From NCBI GenBank assembly GCA_963744935.1, contig CAVUVM010000012.1, positions 372,001 to 436,000 of the forward strand: a DNA stretch of 64,000 bases, in the 5' to 3' direction. The notes under the pieces were generated by a model. It searched no databases. It was given only the letters and a program-made list of their open reading frames with translations, and was not told the DNA's origin. Positions 26,067 to 34,636 of the stretch are shown in pieces; position 1 is the stretch's first letter; each line of letters opens with the position of its first letter. Origin of the DNA: Bog-473 sp963744935 (lineage in GTDB: Bacteria > Actinomycetota > Acidimicrobiia > Acidimicrobiales > RAAP-2). A program made the position numbers and the translations under genes.

Positions 26067-28232
26067 ATGCGCATCCTCCTTAGCGACGGGTCGGGACTCA
26101 CAGCCCGCCAGTGCGCCACCCGCCTCTCGTCCGCTGGTCACATCGTCGAGGCCCTCGCGCCCGATCCTCTGTGTCTGTGTCGCTTTACTCATCACGTCAC
26201 CCGCCTGCATCGGGTCCCGGCGTATGGGACCGATCCCTTCGAATGGTTGAGCGTTGCCGTCGAGGTCTACCAAGCGGGTCACTTCGACGTGCTGTTCCCC
26301 ACCCAGGAGCAGGTCGCAGTCCTCTCGTGGGCCAAAAGCTGGCTCGACGCCACGGGGGTCGCCACCGTCGTACCACCCTTCGCGGCGCTGGCAGCCGTAC
26401 AGGACAAGATCTCAGCCTCAGCCACCTTGCATCGACTTGGAATCCTCCAGCCCGAGACGTCCCTGGACATCGAGGGATGGGTCCATTTCCCCGCCTTCGT
26501 CAAAGAGCCGATCGGAACGGCCTCGGAAGGTGTCCGCCGGGTCAGCACCTCACGCGAACTCCGAGAAGCCGCCGGCGGAAGGACTGTGGTGATTCAGGCG
26601 GCCATCGACGGGCCGCTGGCTATGTGCCAGTCCGTGTTCGACCACGGATCGCTCGTCGCGTTCCACGCGAACGAGCGAACCGGCGAGGGGGCGAGCGGAG
26701 GCGCCTCGCACAAGCGGAGCATCTACTTGCCTGATGTGCGCCACGCCTTCGAGGTACTCGGAGGCAATCTCGAGTGGCATGGCGCCCTGTCTGCCGACGT
26801 GATCCTGGGCCAGGCGGGGCCGGTCCTCATCGATGTGAATCCCCGCCTTGTCGAACCGCAGAACGCCTACCACTCTGGGGTGGATCTTGTCGGTCCGATG
26901 CTCCGTCTGGTTGCCGATGGACACCCAGCGGGCCAGCCCGACGGACGTGCAGGAGTCGACACGCACCAGCTCCTGCTTGCCATCCTCGGCGCGGCCGAGC
27001 ACGGCAAAGGTCGGCGTGCTGTCATGACAGAGCTGATTCATGCCGCGGCGAAGTCCCACGACTATGCCGGTTCCTCTGAAGAACTCACACCCATCCCCCA
27101 CGACCTTCGGACCATGATCCCGGTGGCGATGGCGGCAGCTGCGACGCTCGTCGCACCCCGTAGCTGGTCCTGGTTCTCCTCAGGCAGTGTCTCGAACTAT
27201 GCACTCAGCGAGGATGGTTGGCGGCTGATCCTTCACGCCGATCCCTCTGCTGAACGCCAAGAGGAAGCGTTCAGGCAAAGCTCAGCCAGACGGACCCCGA
27301 AGAAAGGGTCGAGCCGTAGACCAGCGAGTCGGACCGCGGGACTCATGGCGGTCCAGCGGGGACTTGAATCGGCGCGACCTTCGCCGGAACGCCTGTTCGA
27401 GGATCCATTCGCCAGAGCGTTCCTCAGTCCTGCGTGGCGTGCCACTCTGGCCGCCGCTCGCATCAGCCTCTTTCGACGGATCATTGAAACCGCGTACGAC
27501 TTCGTAGGCGGACCAGGCCCTCGCTCCTCGGCCGTCGCCCGCACCAAAGTGATCGACGACCAGACGGAGGGCTTGGCACCACAGGTCGACCAGGTGGTCA
27601 TCCTCGGCGCGGGCTATGACACCAGGGCTTACCGACTCCCCCGTCTCCTCCGTCACGACGTGTTCGAGGTCGATCATCCCCGGACTCAATCGGCAAAACG
27701 GGTGGCGCTGCGTCGGATGGGAATCGAGGCCTCGAACGTCAGCTTCGTGCCGCTCGACTTTGAGACCGAGGATCTAGCCAACGCGCTGGCCAACGCCGGA
27801 TTTTCGTTCCACAAACCGACGCTCTACCTCTGGGAGGGCGTGACGCAATATTTGTCGGCCAAGGCAGTGGACACGACGCTGTCGGCGATTCGTCAGTCGG
27901 CTGGAGAAGGAAGTTGGCTCGTCTTCACTTACGTTGACAGGAAAGTCATCGACGGCCAAGGAGCCGAATTCCCTGAGGCGCGGAGGTGGCTCCGGGAGGT
28001 CGATAAGCGTGGCGAGCCCTGGATCTTCGGTATCTCCCCCTCCGAGGTTGGACAGTACCTCTGCTCGCGGGGCTTTCGCCTTGTGGAGGATCTCTCCACC
28101 GCTGATGCGGGCGGCAGATACTTCGAACCCATCGGTAGGCGCGAACGTGGGTCGGGCCTCTACCGCATCGCGACTGCGCTAATGAATCCGAGCGTCGAGG
28201 CTGGCGCAGGAAGAGTGACCTTCGAGTTATGA
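26067..28232 (+). CDS. ATP-grasp ligase fused to SAM-dependent O-methyltransferase (leucine carboxyl methyltransferase family)
   Basis: A 721-residue two-domain protein. Residues 1-395 form an ATP-grasp enzyme: preATP region at the start, FVKEP (144-148) with the ATP-binding lysine, and the metal-binding motif VLIDVNPRLVEP (253-264) like the EVNPR of carbamoyl-phosphate synthase. A basic, Ser-rich linker (about 396-425) leads to a TIGR00027-type methyltransferase (about 426-721) with its signature VILGAGYDTRAYRL (511-524) and FEVDHP. The two halves suggest ligation of a carboxylate to a nucleophile and methylation of a carboxyl or hydroxyl on the same product. ATG 26067 abuts the TetR operator. 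The stop codon lies inside att site D. Natural product unknown. Confidence 0.85.
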   Translation: MRILLSDGSGLTARQCATRLSSAGHIVEALAPDPLCLCRFTHHVTRLHRVPAYGTDPFEWLSVAVEVYQAGHFDVLFPTQEQVAVLSWAKSWLDATGVATVVPPFAALAAVQDKISASATLHRLGILQPETSLDIEGWVHFPAFVKEPIGTASEGVRRVSTSRELREAAGGRTVVIQAAIDGPLAMCQSVFDHGSLVAFHANERTGEGASGGASHKRSIYLPDVRHAFEVLGGNLEWHGALSADVILGQAGPVLIDVNPRLVEPQNAYHSGVDLVGPMLRLVADGHPAGQPDGRAGVDTHQLLLAILGAAEHGKGRRAVMTELIHAAAKSHDYAGSSEELTPIPHDLRTMIPVAMAAAATLVAPRSWSWFSSGSVSNYALSEDGWRLILHADPSAERQEEAFRQSSARRTPKKGSSRRPASRTAGLMAVQRGLESARPSPERLFEDPFARAFLSPAWRATLAAARISLFRRIIETAYDFVGGPGPRSSAVARTKVIDDQTEGLAPQVDQVVILGAGYDTRAYRLPRLLRHDVFEVDHPRTQSAKRVALRRMGIEASNVSFVPLDFETEDLANALANAGFSFHKPTLYLWEGVTQYLSAKAVDTTLSAIRQSAGEGSWLVFTYVDRKVIDGQGAEFPEARRWLREVDKRGEPWIFGISPSEVGQYLCSRGFRLVEDLSTADAGGRYFEPIGRRERGSGLYRIATALMNPSVEAGAGRVTFEL

Positions 28233-28381
28233 GACCTACTTCGGCCGTCTTTGATGTCTTGGCGAGTTTGTTCCAGTTACGCTGATTCAGGGCTCTACCT
28301 GGGATATCGAAGCCTTCACCCACTATTACCAGGAGACGCCGTCCTGACCCCTCAGCCGCGTTCGTGGGAAATTTGTGGGAT
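28192..28381 (-). other. Att site D (junction of cargo blocks 3 and 4), overlapping a coding end
   Basis: Only the anticodon-side part of the core survives: from 28217 the sequence GACCTTCG-GTTATGAG is kept with one change, then ACCTACTTCGGCCGTC as at site C. CGTC at 28246 (+20 from GTTA), TACCTGG at 28296 (+104) and the repeat pair GTGGGAA/GTGGGAT at 28364 and 28375 (+172) match sites C and E in spacing. The codons for the last residues and the stop of the fusion gene lie in the core. The acceptor-stem half has been replaced by coding sequence. Confidence 0.7.
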
Positions 28382-28488
28382 TCCCACGAACCTTGGGGGC
28401 ATCTCTCACCCCAAGCGATCCCGTCCGAGCGGAGTTCTCACGCCCTGGCCCTTCCCGCCGAGGGACAGCACAAGACACAATCGCTCGA

Positions 28489-29901
28489 TCAGTGGTCCGC
28501 CATCGTTTCAGTGCCGATCGCATCCCCGAGCTCTTCGAGTGCAACATGGAGTGCGTCTGCGATCAGCCAGGGGTCGGGAACACTGACCGGAGAACCGAGC
28601 AGGGAGACACCCAGCGTTTGCTCGTAGCTCCATGCGGTGATGTTCAGGCCGATTCCTTCGAGGATGGGACCCACCGAGTAGAGAGCCTCGAGCTCGATGG
28701 GACCGAAGAACATCCGCTCCCGCGGTCCGGCGACGTTGGACAGCACGACGTTGAGAGGAGGATGGACCCGGTCCGCAATGTGGGACCGGGTCCACAGCCG
28801 CACGGCCGAATGATAGATCTGGGGCGGCACAAAATCGGCCCGCTGCTCGAAAAGATCGTGGCCGAGCACGTCGCGAACTTCCTTGGAGGCCGCCGTCATG
28901 CTCCGGATATTTTCGAGCCGCTGGACAGGGTCGGCGATGTCGGTTCCGATGCTCACGTAGAGGTTGTCCACTCGGTTGCCCGACATGCGGGCCGCATTCG
29001 GGTCGGTCGAGACCGGAACGCTGGCGACGAGGGGGCGTGTGGGTAGTTCACCGCGGTCTAACAGGTAGCGCCGCAGCGCCCCTGCGCAGACGCACAGGTA
29101 GACATCGTTGAGGGTCGTGCCCGCTGTGCGCCTAATGGACTTGAGATCCTCGAGCGGGAGCTTGGTCATTGCAAACGTGCGCTCGGAGGTGAGCGACACG
29201 TTGAATGACGTCTTGGGTACGTGGTGAAGAGGAAGAGGCGGTCTGATCGCGAAGCTGCGACGCCGCGCTTCTGACGCTCGACCCTGTCGCGCCGATTGCA
29301 CCACGAAGCGCGGGAGGCCTTTCCACCGGGAGACATGGTCATGCGCCGCCATCTTCAGCAGTTCGCGATTCGTCGGGAGCGGCTCTGGACGCCACGAATC
29401 CGCATCGGCTTCCCCTAATGGCTCGACGGCGCCTTGCACCACGTTCTGGAGCAGGGCGACCACGGCGGACCCGTCGGCCACCGCATGGTGGATCTTCGCC
29501 ACGACCGCGATGCGGCCGCCGACGAGCCCCTCTATCACCAACAACTCCCACAGGGGCCGGGCGCGCGCCAGTGGGGTGCCTGCGAAATCAGCCACCACGG
29601 CGGCGAGTTCGCGATCGCCCACCGGGCCGGCGAGTACCCGGCGGCTGATGTGACGCTTCAAGTCGAACTCGGGGTCCTCCACCCACACGGGATGACCCAA
29701 CCCCCACGGGACCGGCACGACCCGGCGGCGGAACGGCGGGAGGCGGCCAAGTTGGTCGGCGAGGATCTCGATCAGGGTGTCGTAGGAGAATCCGTCCTTT
29801 ATGGCAGAAACGTCGGCCACGACGAGCTTCACCGTGTGCATGTGGGCAGTCGGTGTCTCCGAGTAGAGGAATTTTGCGTCCAGCCCGCTCATCGTCTCCA
29901 T
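28489..29901 (-). CDS. Wax ester synthase/diacylglycerol acyltransferase (WS/DGAT)
   Basis: A 470-residue acyltransferase that makes triacylglycerol or wax esters from acyl-CoA at the membrane or lipid-body surface. The catalytic motif HHAVADG is at residues 138-144, PLWE at 116-119, and the later conserved NDVYL and LSNVAGP motifs are present. Length fits the actinobacterial family. It begins three bases after the stop of the alpha/beta hydrolase gene on the minus strand, so they form one unit, and it ends just inside the left edge of cargo block 4. Confidence 0.93.
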   Translation of the reverse strand: METMSGLDAKFLYSETPTAHMHTVKLVVADVSAIKDGFSYDTLIEILADQLGRLPPFRRRVVPVPWGLGHPVWVEDPEFDLKRHISRRVLAGPVGDRELAAVVADFAGTPLARARPLWELLVIEGLVGGRIAVVAKIHHAVADGSAVVALLQNVVQGAVEPLGEADADSWRPEPLPTNRELLKMAAHDHVSRWKGLPRFVVQSARQGRASEARRRSFAIRPPLPLHHVPKTSFNVSLTSERTFAMTKLPLEDLKSIRRTAGTTLNDVYLCVCAGALRRYLLDRGELPTRPLVASVPVSTDPNAARMSGNRVDNLYVSIGTDIADPVQRLENIRSMTAASKEVRDVLGHDLFEQRADFVPPQIYHSAVRLWTRSHIADRVHPPLNVVLSNVAGPRERMFFGPIELEALYSVGPILEGIGLNITAWSYEQTLGVSLLGSPVSVPDPWLIADALHVALEELGDAIGTETMADH

Positions 29902-29904
29902 GAG

Positions 29905-31245
29905 TCAGCCTCGGTTCCTCTTGGGGGAACGCCCGGTCGAGATCTGACGCAGCGAGCTGACGAGAAAGTCGGTCACCTGTTTGGACCACAAGTAGCCCAC
30001 GTGGCCCCCCGAATACCACGAGATGCGGGGCTGATCCCAGTGCTCCCAGAGGCGTTGTGCCTGATCCGGAAGGGCCAGCCGGTCGCCGTAGCCGGCGAAG
30101 ATGAACCGGCCGCGCCTCGGCACCTTGGCCTCGAAGGACAGAGGCGACACCACGCGGTAGACGTTCTCGGCCGGGCCGCCCATGATCTTGTGCTCGATCG
30201 ATCGGGCCCGGATGTCGTGGGGACTGTGCCGGTGGAACAAGCCTGGAAAATCCGATACCGGGATGCCCGCCACCACGCCGTCGATGCCCTGCTCCAGACC
30301 GGCAAGGAGCGAAGCGGTGTATGCGCCCAGAGAAACGCCGTACAGGCTGATCGAAGTGGCTCCTTGCTGACGGATGAGGGTGATAAGGCGCCGGATGTCC
30401 CAAATGGCCTGAGTCAGACCGTGCACGGCGTTCATCAGCTCGAAGGAGAGGAACGGCTCCCCACTCACCAGAGTGACCCGGCGCGGCCCATGGAGCGGCA
30501 GCGCCGGGAGGGCCACATTCATCCCCAGCTCGTGGTGGAGCCGGTTCATCTGGAGCCCCTGAAAGTCCATGAACGGGAATCCCATGCAGAAGCCGTGTAC
30601 GGCGATCACCCAGGGACGGGGGCCGTCGGGGTGCCGTGCGATGACGGCCGAGGCTGTCCGGTTCGGTTCGAACGCCATCCACCGGTCGGCGCCGGGCTCG
30701 CCGGGATAGGGGGTGAACCCGCTGTCCCAGTCCCACCGGTCGTAACTCAGCCCCATGGCCCATCCCCGGCTCGACGTCACGTCGGATTCGAGGAGCGGCG
30801 GCGGGGTGCGGTGATAGGAGTCGGGCTCTGCGATCCAACCTTCCGCTGCGTACAGGGATTCGGCCTCGGCGAGTTCGCTCGATACCCTCGCGTAATCCCC
30901 GGGCAGCGGGAACCTGCGGGGCGTCATTGCCATGGCTAGCAGCGCCTCGTCCATCGCCACCTGAGCCGCAAGACCCAGCGATAGGTGCGGTGCCGGCACC
31001 GAGTCGCTCACTTCCCCACTCCTCAAGGCCGAACCGATGTAGTGCAGCGTCCGGGGCAGGGCGCGGGTCGCCCGGGCGAGCGCTCGCCGGTTCAAGAATC
31101 CGGCAACGGCTCGGAAGGCGCCGGCGATCCGGTCGATACCCGGTACCGAGACACCCCTCTCCATAAGTTCGGACATGCTCTCTGCCGGGACTCCATTCGG
31201 CGAGTCAATCAAGTCGGCGGCGGGACACTGCGCAGTCTCCCCCAT
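29905..31245 (-). CDS. Large alpha/beta hydrolase
   Basis: A 446-residue hydrolase. After about 200 residues with no recognised domain (helical, Ala/Arg-rich) comes the alpha/beta fold: HGFCMGFPF (217-225) with the oxyanion region, nucleophile elbow GVSLGAY with Ser305, Asp388 in AGYGDRLALP and His415 in SGGHVGYLW, a complete triad in order. It is co-transcribed with the WS/DGAT gene, which suggests a lipase, esterase or thioesterase role in neutral-lipid turnover; this is inference from context. Confidence 0.82.
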   Translation of the reverse strand: MGETAQCPAADLIDSPNGVPAESMSELMERGVSVPGIDRIAGAFRAVAGFLNRRALARATRALPRTLHYIGSALRSGEVSDSVPAPHLSLGLAAQVAMDEALLAMAMTPRRFPLPGDYARVSSELAEAESLYAAEGWIAEPDSYHRTPPPLLESDVTSSRGWAMGLSYDRWDWDSGFTPYPGEPGADRWMAFEPNRTASAVIARHPDGPRPWVIAVHGFCMGFPFMDFQGLQMNRLHHELGMNVALPALPLHGPRRVTLVSGEPFLSFELMNAVHGLTQAIWDIRRLITLIRQQGATSISLYGVSLGAYTASLLAGLEQGIDGVVAGIPVSDFPGLFHRHSPHDIRARSIEHKIMGGPAENVYRVVSPLSFEAKVPRRGRFIFAGYGDRLALPDQAQRLWEHWDQPRISWYSGGHVGYLWSKQVTDFLVSSLRQISTGRSPKRNRG

Positions 31246-31367
31246 CCGGCCTCCTTCCGTGACGTGGCGCCTAGCCTCAAACGAAGGGGCACGGTCAACT
31301 GTGATAGTACGTCTGGCATTCTGATCGACGTCAGAGGCTGAAGGCCCAAGTCGGGACCGAGGGCGCT

Positions 31368-32984
31368 GTGGAGTTCAACCTTGCCGATCTTTTCGAGAGT
31401 GTGGTCGACCACGTCGGCGATCAGACGGCGATGGTGTCGGGCTCCCGGAGGCTCACTTACTCTGAACTGGACCGGCGGGCCAACCGCCTCGCCCACCACC
31501 TGGAGGGTGTCGGCGTCGGACCCCGTGACATGGTGGGGCTGCAGCTGGTCAACGGCACCGAATACATCGAGAGCATGCTGGCCTGCTTCAAAATTCGTGC
31601 TGTGCCGGTCAACATCAACTACCGCTACCTGACGGGCGAGTTGGAGTACCTGTACGGGAACGCCGCGCTGGTGGGCCTCATCTTTCATGACCGATTCGCC
31701 CCGGCGGTGAGGGGTGCCCTCCGCGCCATGCCTGAGACCAGGGCCATGCTGGAGGTCTGTGAGCCGGTAGGCGATCGCTCGACCGTTAGTGAGGACTACG
31801 AGAGTGCTCTCGCATCGGCGCCCGACACCCGCGACTTCCTGCCGCGCCGCAGCGACGACCTCTACTGCGTCTACACGGGCGGCACGACGGGCATGCCCAA
31901 GGGCGTGCTCTGGCGACACGACGACATCTTCTTCGCGGCCATGGGTGGCGGGGACCCACTGTCCTTGGGCAACCACATCGCCGCTCCAGGCGAGCTTGCG
32001 GCGCGGCTCCTGCATCCGGGCATCATCGCGCTCGCCATTCCTCCGTTCATGCACGCGGCCGGGCACTGGTTGGCGTTCTCCACGCTGTTCGGTGGCGGGA
32101 CAGTAGTGACGACCGGAGGGGGGATCTTCGACGCCAGCGAGGTCTGGCGTTTGGTTGAGGTGGAGCGGGTCAACGCGATCGCCGTGGTTGGCGATGCCAT
32201 GGTCCGGCCGTTGCTCGACGTGCTGGCCGCGCACCCCGGTCGCTACGACCTGTCATCGCTGATGGCCGTGGGATCCGGGGGAGCGTTGCTCTCGCCGTCC
32301 ACCAAGGCACTTCTCGCCGAGCTCCTCCCCGGGCGGATCGTCGCCGACCGGTTCGGGTCGTCGGAAACCGGCCAGGTCGGTGGCGAGACGCCTCCCGAGG
32401 ACCCGTTCGGGCCGCCACGCCTGCGCGTCGACGAGCGCACCAACGTGCTCGATGCCGATCTCCAACCTGTCCCACCCGGTTCCGGGCTGATCGGAAACCT
32501 CGCCAGGGGCGGCCACGTCCCGATCGGCTATCTAGGCGATCCGCCCGCGTCCGCGGCCACCTTTGTGGAGGCACGGGGCCAGCGCTGGGCGCTCCCCGGT
32601 GACCTGGCGACGGTGAATGCCGACGGGAGCATCGTCGTCCTCGGGCGCGGTTCACTATGCATCAACACTGGAGGTGAGAAGGTCTTCCCCGATGAGGTTG
32701 AGGCCGCGCTGAAGGACGACCCCGCAGTCCGCGACGCCATCGTTGTCGGCACGCCCGACCCTCGCTTCGGTGAGCGTGTAGTCGCCCTGGTACTGCCCCG
32801 AACCGGGCACGAGATCGATCCGGAGGCCGTCCGCCAGCACGTCCATGCGAGGCTGAGTGGCTTCAAGGTGCCCCGAGAGGTCATCGTCGTCGATGATTTC
32901 GTTCGTTCACCCAGCGGAAAACCGGATTACCCCTGGGCCCGAGCGGTCGCCGAAGCGGCGTTACGAAACCAGAACGAGGTTTGA
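31368..32984 (+). CDS. Acyl-CoA synthetase (AMP-forming, FadD type)
   Basis: A 538-residue member of the ANL superfamily. The phosphate-binding motif YTGGTTGMPKGV is at 169-180, the A5-type DRFGSSETG near 327, the hinge GRGSLCINTGGEKVFPDEVE near 425-444, and the catalytic lysine in SPSGKPDYPWA near 519. It forms acyl-AMP and then acyl-CoA. It starts at GTG and is divergent from the hydrolase/WS-DGAT unit (122 bases apart), so it can supply that unit with acyl-CoA. Chain-length preference cannot be told. Confidence 0.93.
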   Translation: MEFNLADLFESVVDHVGDQTAMVSGSRRLTYSELDRRANRLAHHLEGVGVGPRDMVGLQLVNGTEYIESMLACFKIRAVPVNINYRYLTGELEYLYGNAALVGLIFHDRFAPAVRGALRAMPETRAMLEVCEPVGDRSTVSEDYESALASAPDTRDFLPRRSDDLYCVYTGGTTGMPKGVLWRHDDIFFAAMGGGDPLSLGNHIAAPGELAARLLHPGIIALAIPPFMHAAGHWLAFSTLFGGGTVVTTGGGIFDASEVWRLVEVERVNAIAVVGDAMVRPLLDVLAAHPGRYDLSSLMAVGSGGALLSPSTKALLAELLPGRIVADRFGSSETGQVGGETPPEDPFGPPRLRVDERTNVLDADLQPVPPGSGLIGNLARGGHVPIGYLGDPPASAATFVEARGQRWALPGDLATVNADGSIVVLGRGSLCINTGGEKVFPDEVEAALKDDPAVRDAIVVGTPDPRFGERVVALVLPRTGHEIDPEAVRQHVHARLSGFKVPREVIVVDDFVRSPSGKPDYPWARAVAEAALRNQNEV

Positions 32985-32993
32985 GGAACTCGC

Positions 32994-33824
32994 CTAACCG
33001 AGAATCGGAAAGCGGCGGTCAGCTACCAATCGATCGAGTGTCGTCTGCATCGTCTCCGTGAGTTCCTGGTAGCAATCGTGAACGATCAGTTCGTCCTCAG
33101 CCGCCTCAGGCGGGTACCGAGACGGCCAGTCAATCGAAGGGCCCAGCTCCACGGTGATCTTGGCAGGAAGAGGCCACGTGGGAATGCCCCCTGGAACGAC
33201 CCCAAAGGGGGGTCCCAGCACCAGGGGCATCACTTTGATGCGGAACATGCGGTCGAGCCCAAGCCACTTTGCGACATGCTCTCCTCGGCTGAGGACGATC
33301 AGCGTCTCGTGAGCGCCGACCGAGACGGCAGGGACCACGGGAACCCCTGTTCGCAATGCGAGACGAACGACGCCGACGCGACCTCCGAACTCGATGCGGT
33401 TCCTCTCCCACCAGGGTCGGAAAACCTCTGAGTCACCACCCGGGTAGTCGATCAGGATCCCTCCGCTGCGAAGAATCGCCTCCGCTTCGGTTGGCCCGGC
33501 TTCGACCGCTCCAGCTCGCTTCATGACGGGACCCACTCCTGGAAGCCCCAGGAAGAACGAGTGGAAGAGTGCGTAGACAGGCTCCTCTTCGCCTCGCTCA
33601 CGCCACCACGCGGTCAGCAGGACTGGTAGATCGGGCGGTGTCTGGCCACCGGAATGGTTCCCAACCACCAGGAAGGGTCCGCGTTGGGGTAAGCGCTCAA
33701 ACCCCCTCACCTCTGGCCGGAAGTACGACGCGTAGCGTTCCAAGATTGGTCGAGCGGCACGAAGGAACGCGGGGTCACGTGCAGACCCCGCCGGAGCAGG
33801 TGTGGCTTTGCGGCTGTCCACCAT
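32994..33824 (-). CDS. PlsC-like acyltransferase (HSGG-type)
   Basis: A 276-residue acyltransferase of the 1-acylglycerol-3-phosphate acyltransferase superfamily. The catalytic block is NHSGGQTPPD (56-65), with Asp65 spaced further from His57 than in classical HX4D members; this HSGG form is typical of the DGAT/TMEM68-like branch. A YPGG-D motif near residue 150 is the substrate-binding block. It faces the acyl-CoA synthetase gene tail to tail, with nine bases between stops. With WS/DGAT, hydrolase and synthetase it makes block 4 a lipid-assembly cassette. Confidence 0.85.
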   Translation of the reverse strand: MVDSRKATPAPAGSARDPAFLRAARPILERYASYFRPEVRGFERLPQRGPFLVVGNHSGGQTPPDLPVLLTAWWRERGEEEPVYALFHSFFLGLPGVGPVMKRAGAVEAGPTEAEAILRSGGILIDYPGGDSEVFRPWWERNRIEFGGRVGVVRLALRTGVPVVPAVSVGAHETLIVLSRGEHVAKWLGLDRMFRIKVMPLVLGPPFGVVPGGIPTWPLPAKITVELGPSIDWPSRYPPEAAEDELIVHDCYQELTETMQTTLDRLVADRRFPILG

Positions 33825-33979
33825 TCCTCAACTATGCAACGTGACCGGAGTCGATGTCGGGACGAACCTGGCACAACCGACGTGCATCGTTTGCACCGAG
33901 GGATGGCCAAACACACGAAACGCGTATGTTCATCTGCCGTGGCCAGGCCCTTCATGCGCTGATATGGGTCTGAGCTTGG

Positions 33980-34172
33980 TTGGTGGCGGGGGGAGGATTT
34001 GAACCTCCGACCTTCGGGTTATGAGCCCCATCCGAGCCGTCCATCTCTCGCGAAGCAGTGATCTTTAGTCACCTCAATTCGGGCTTTAACTGGATGTTTG
34101 TGGATGTCAGCCCGATGACCTGGTTTGAGGCACCAACATGGAGCTGGACCGAAGTAGGGATTTTGTAGGGAC
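33980..34172 (-). other. Att site E, 49-bp perfect repeat of the tRNA end
   Basis: 33980-34028 is identical over 49 bp to 51802-51850, covering the encoded CCA, acceptor strand, T-arm, variable loop and anticodon-stem half of the intact tRNA. Beyond the anticodon it switches to element sequence with CGTC at 34038 (+20), TAACTGG at 34087 (+103) and the pair TAGGGAT/TAGGGAC at 34155 and 34166 (+171). Perfect identity marks it as the youngest junction. It bounds the 17.8-kb block that contains the integrase. Confidence 0.85.
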
Positions 34173-34319
34173 GGACTTTCTCGCCACTGCTCGGCGGCAT
34201 GACCTCCCGGGAGGGAATGGCCCCACCTCGGTGGGCGGGAGAGAGTCCGTCTGCGCTGAAGGACTCATGCCATTAGCCACGCACAGGGCCGTGATGATAT
34301 TGGGGTCGGCTGAATCCAC

Positions 34320-34541
34320 CTAAACCACCTTGGTGCGAACGCGGTAGCCAGTCACGATCCGCACGAGGCTCTGCGACACGCCTAGTGCCTCAGCCAGTGC
34401 TCTGATTACTGCGGCGTTCGCCTTGCCATCAATGGCCGGGGCAGTGACTCGAACGATAAGGACAGGTGGTTCCGAATCGCCATATCTGCCTCCGACCTTG
34501 GTCGCACGCGCTCCCGGCGACACCCGTACGACTATGCGCAT
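34320..34541 (-). CDS. DUF167/YggU-family protein
   Basis: A 73-residue protein, MRIVVRVSPGARATKVGGRYG, with the family core VTAPAIDGKANAAVIRALAEALGVSQSLVRIVTG. DUF167 proteins are small alpha/beta proteins of unknown role. The product ends ten to fifteen residues earlier than most members, so its tail may be lost. ATG 34541 is preferred; the frame upstream is non-homologous. It follows the thiolase gene on the minus strand after 95 bases. Confidence 0.75.
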   Translation of the reverse strand: MRIVVRVSPGARATKVGGRYGDSEPPVLIVRVTAPAIDGKANAAVIRALAEALGVSQSLVRIVTGYRVRTKVV

Positions 34542-34636
34542 CGAACTATCGCGGATCCCACCTGAAGGCGGTGCTTGGCTCACGGCATCGGAGGGCCGGT
34601 GGGCAGCCCGACCTCTCGGGGCGCGTCGGCGGGTAC

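Noticed and set aside
29434..30939. Long plus-strand frame across the WS/DGAT and hydrolase genes
   Set aside because: Antisense shadow of two well supported minus-strand genes; no motif found.
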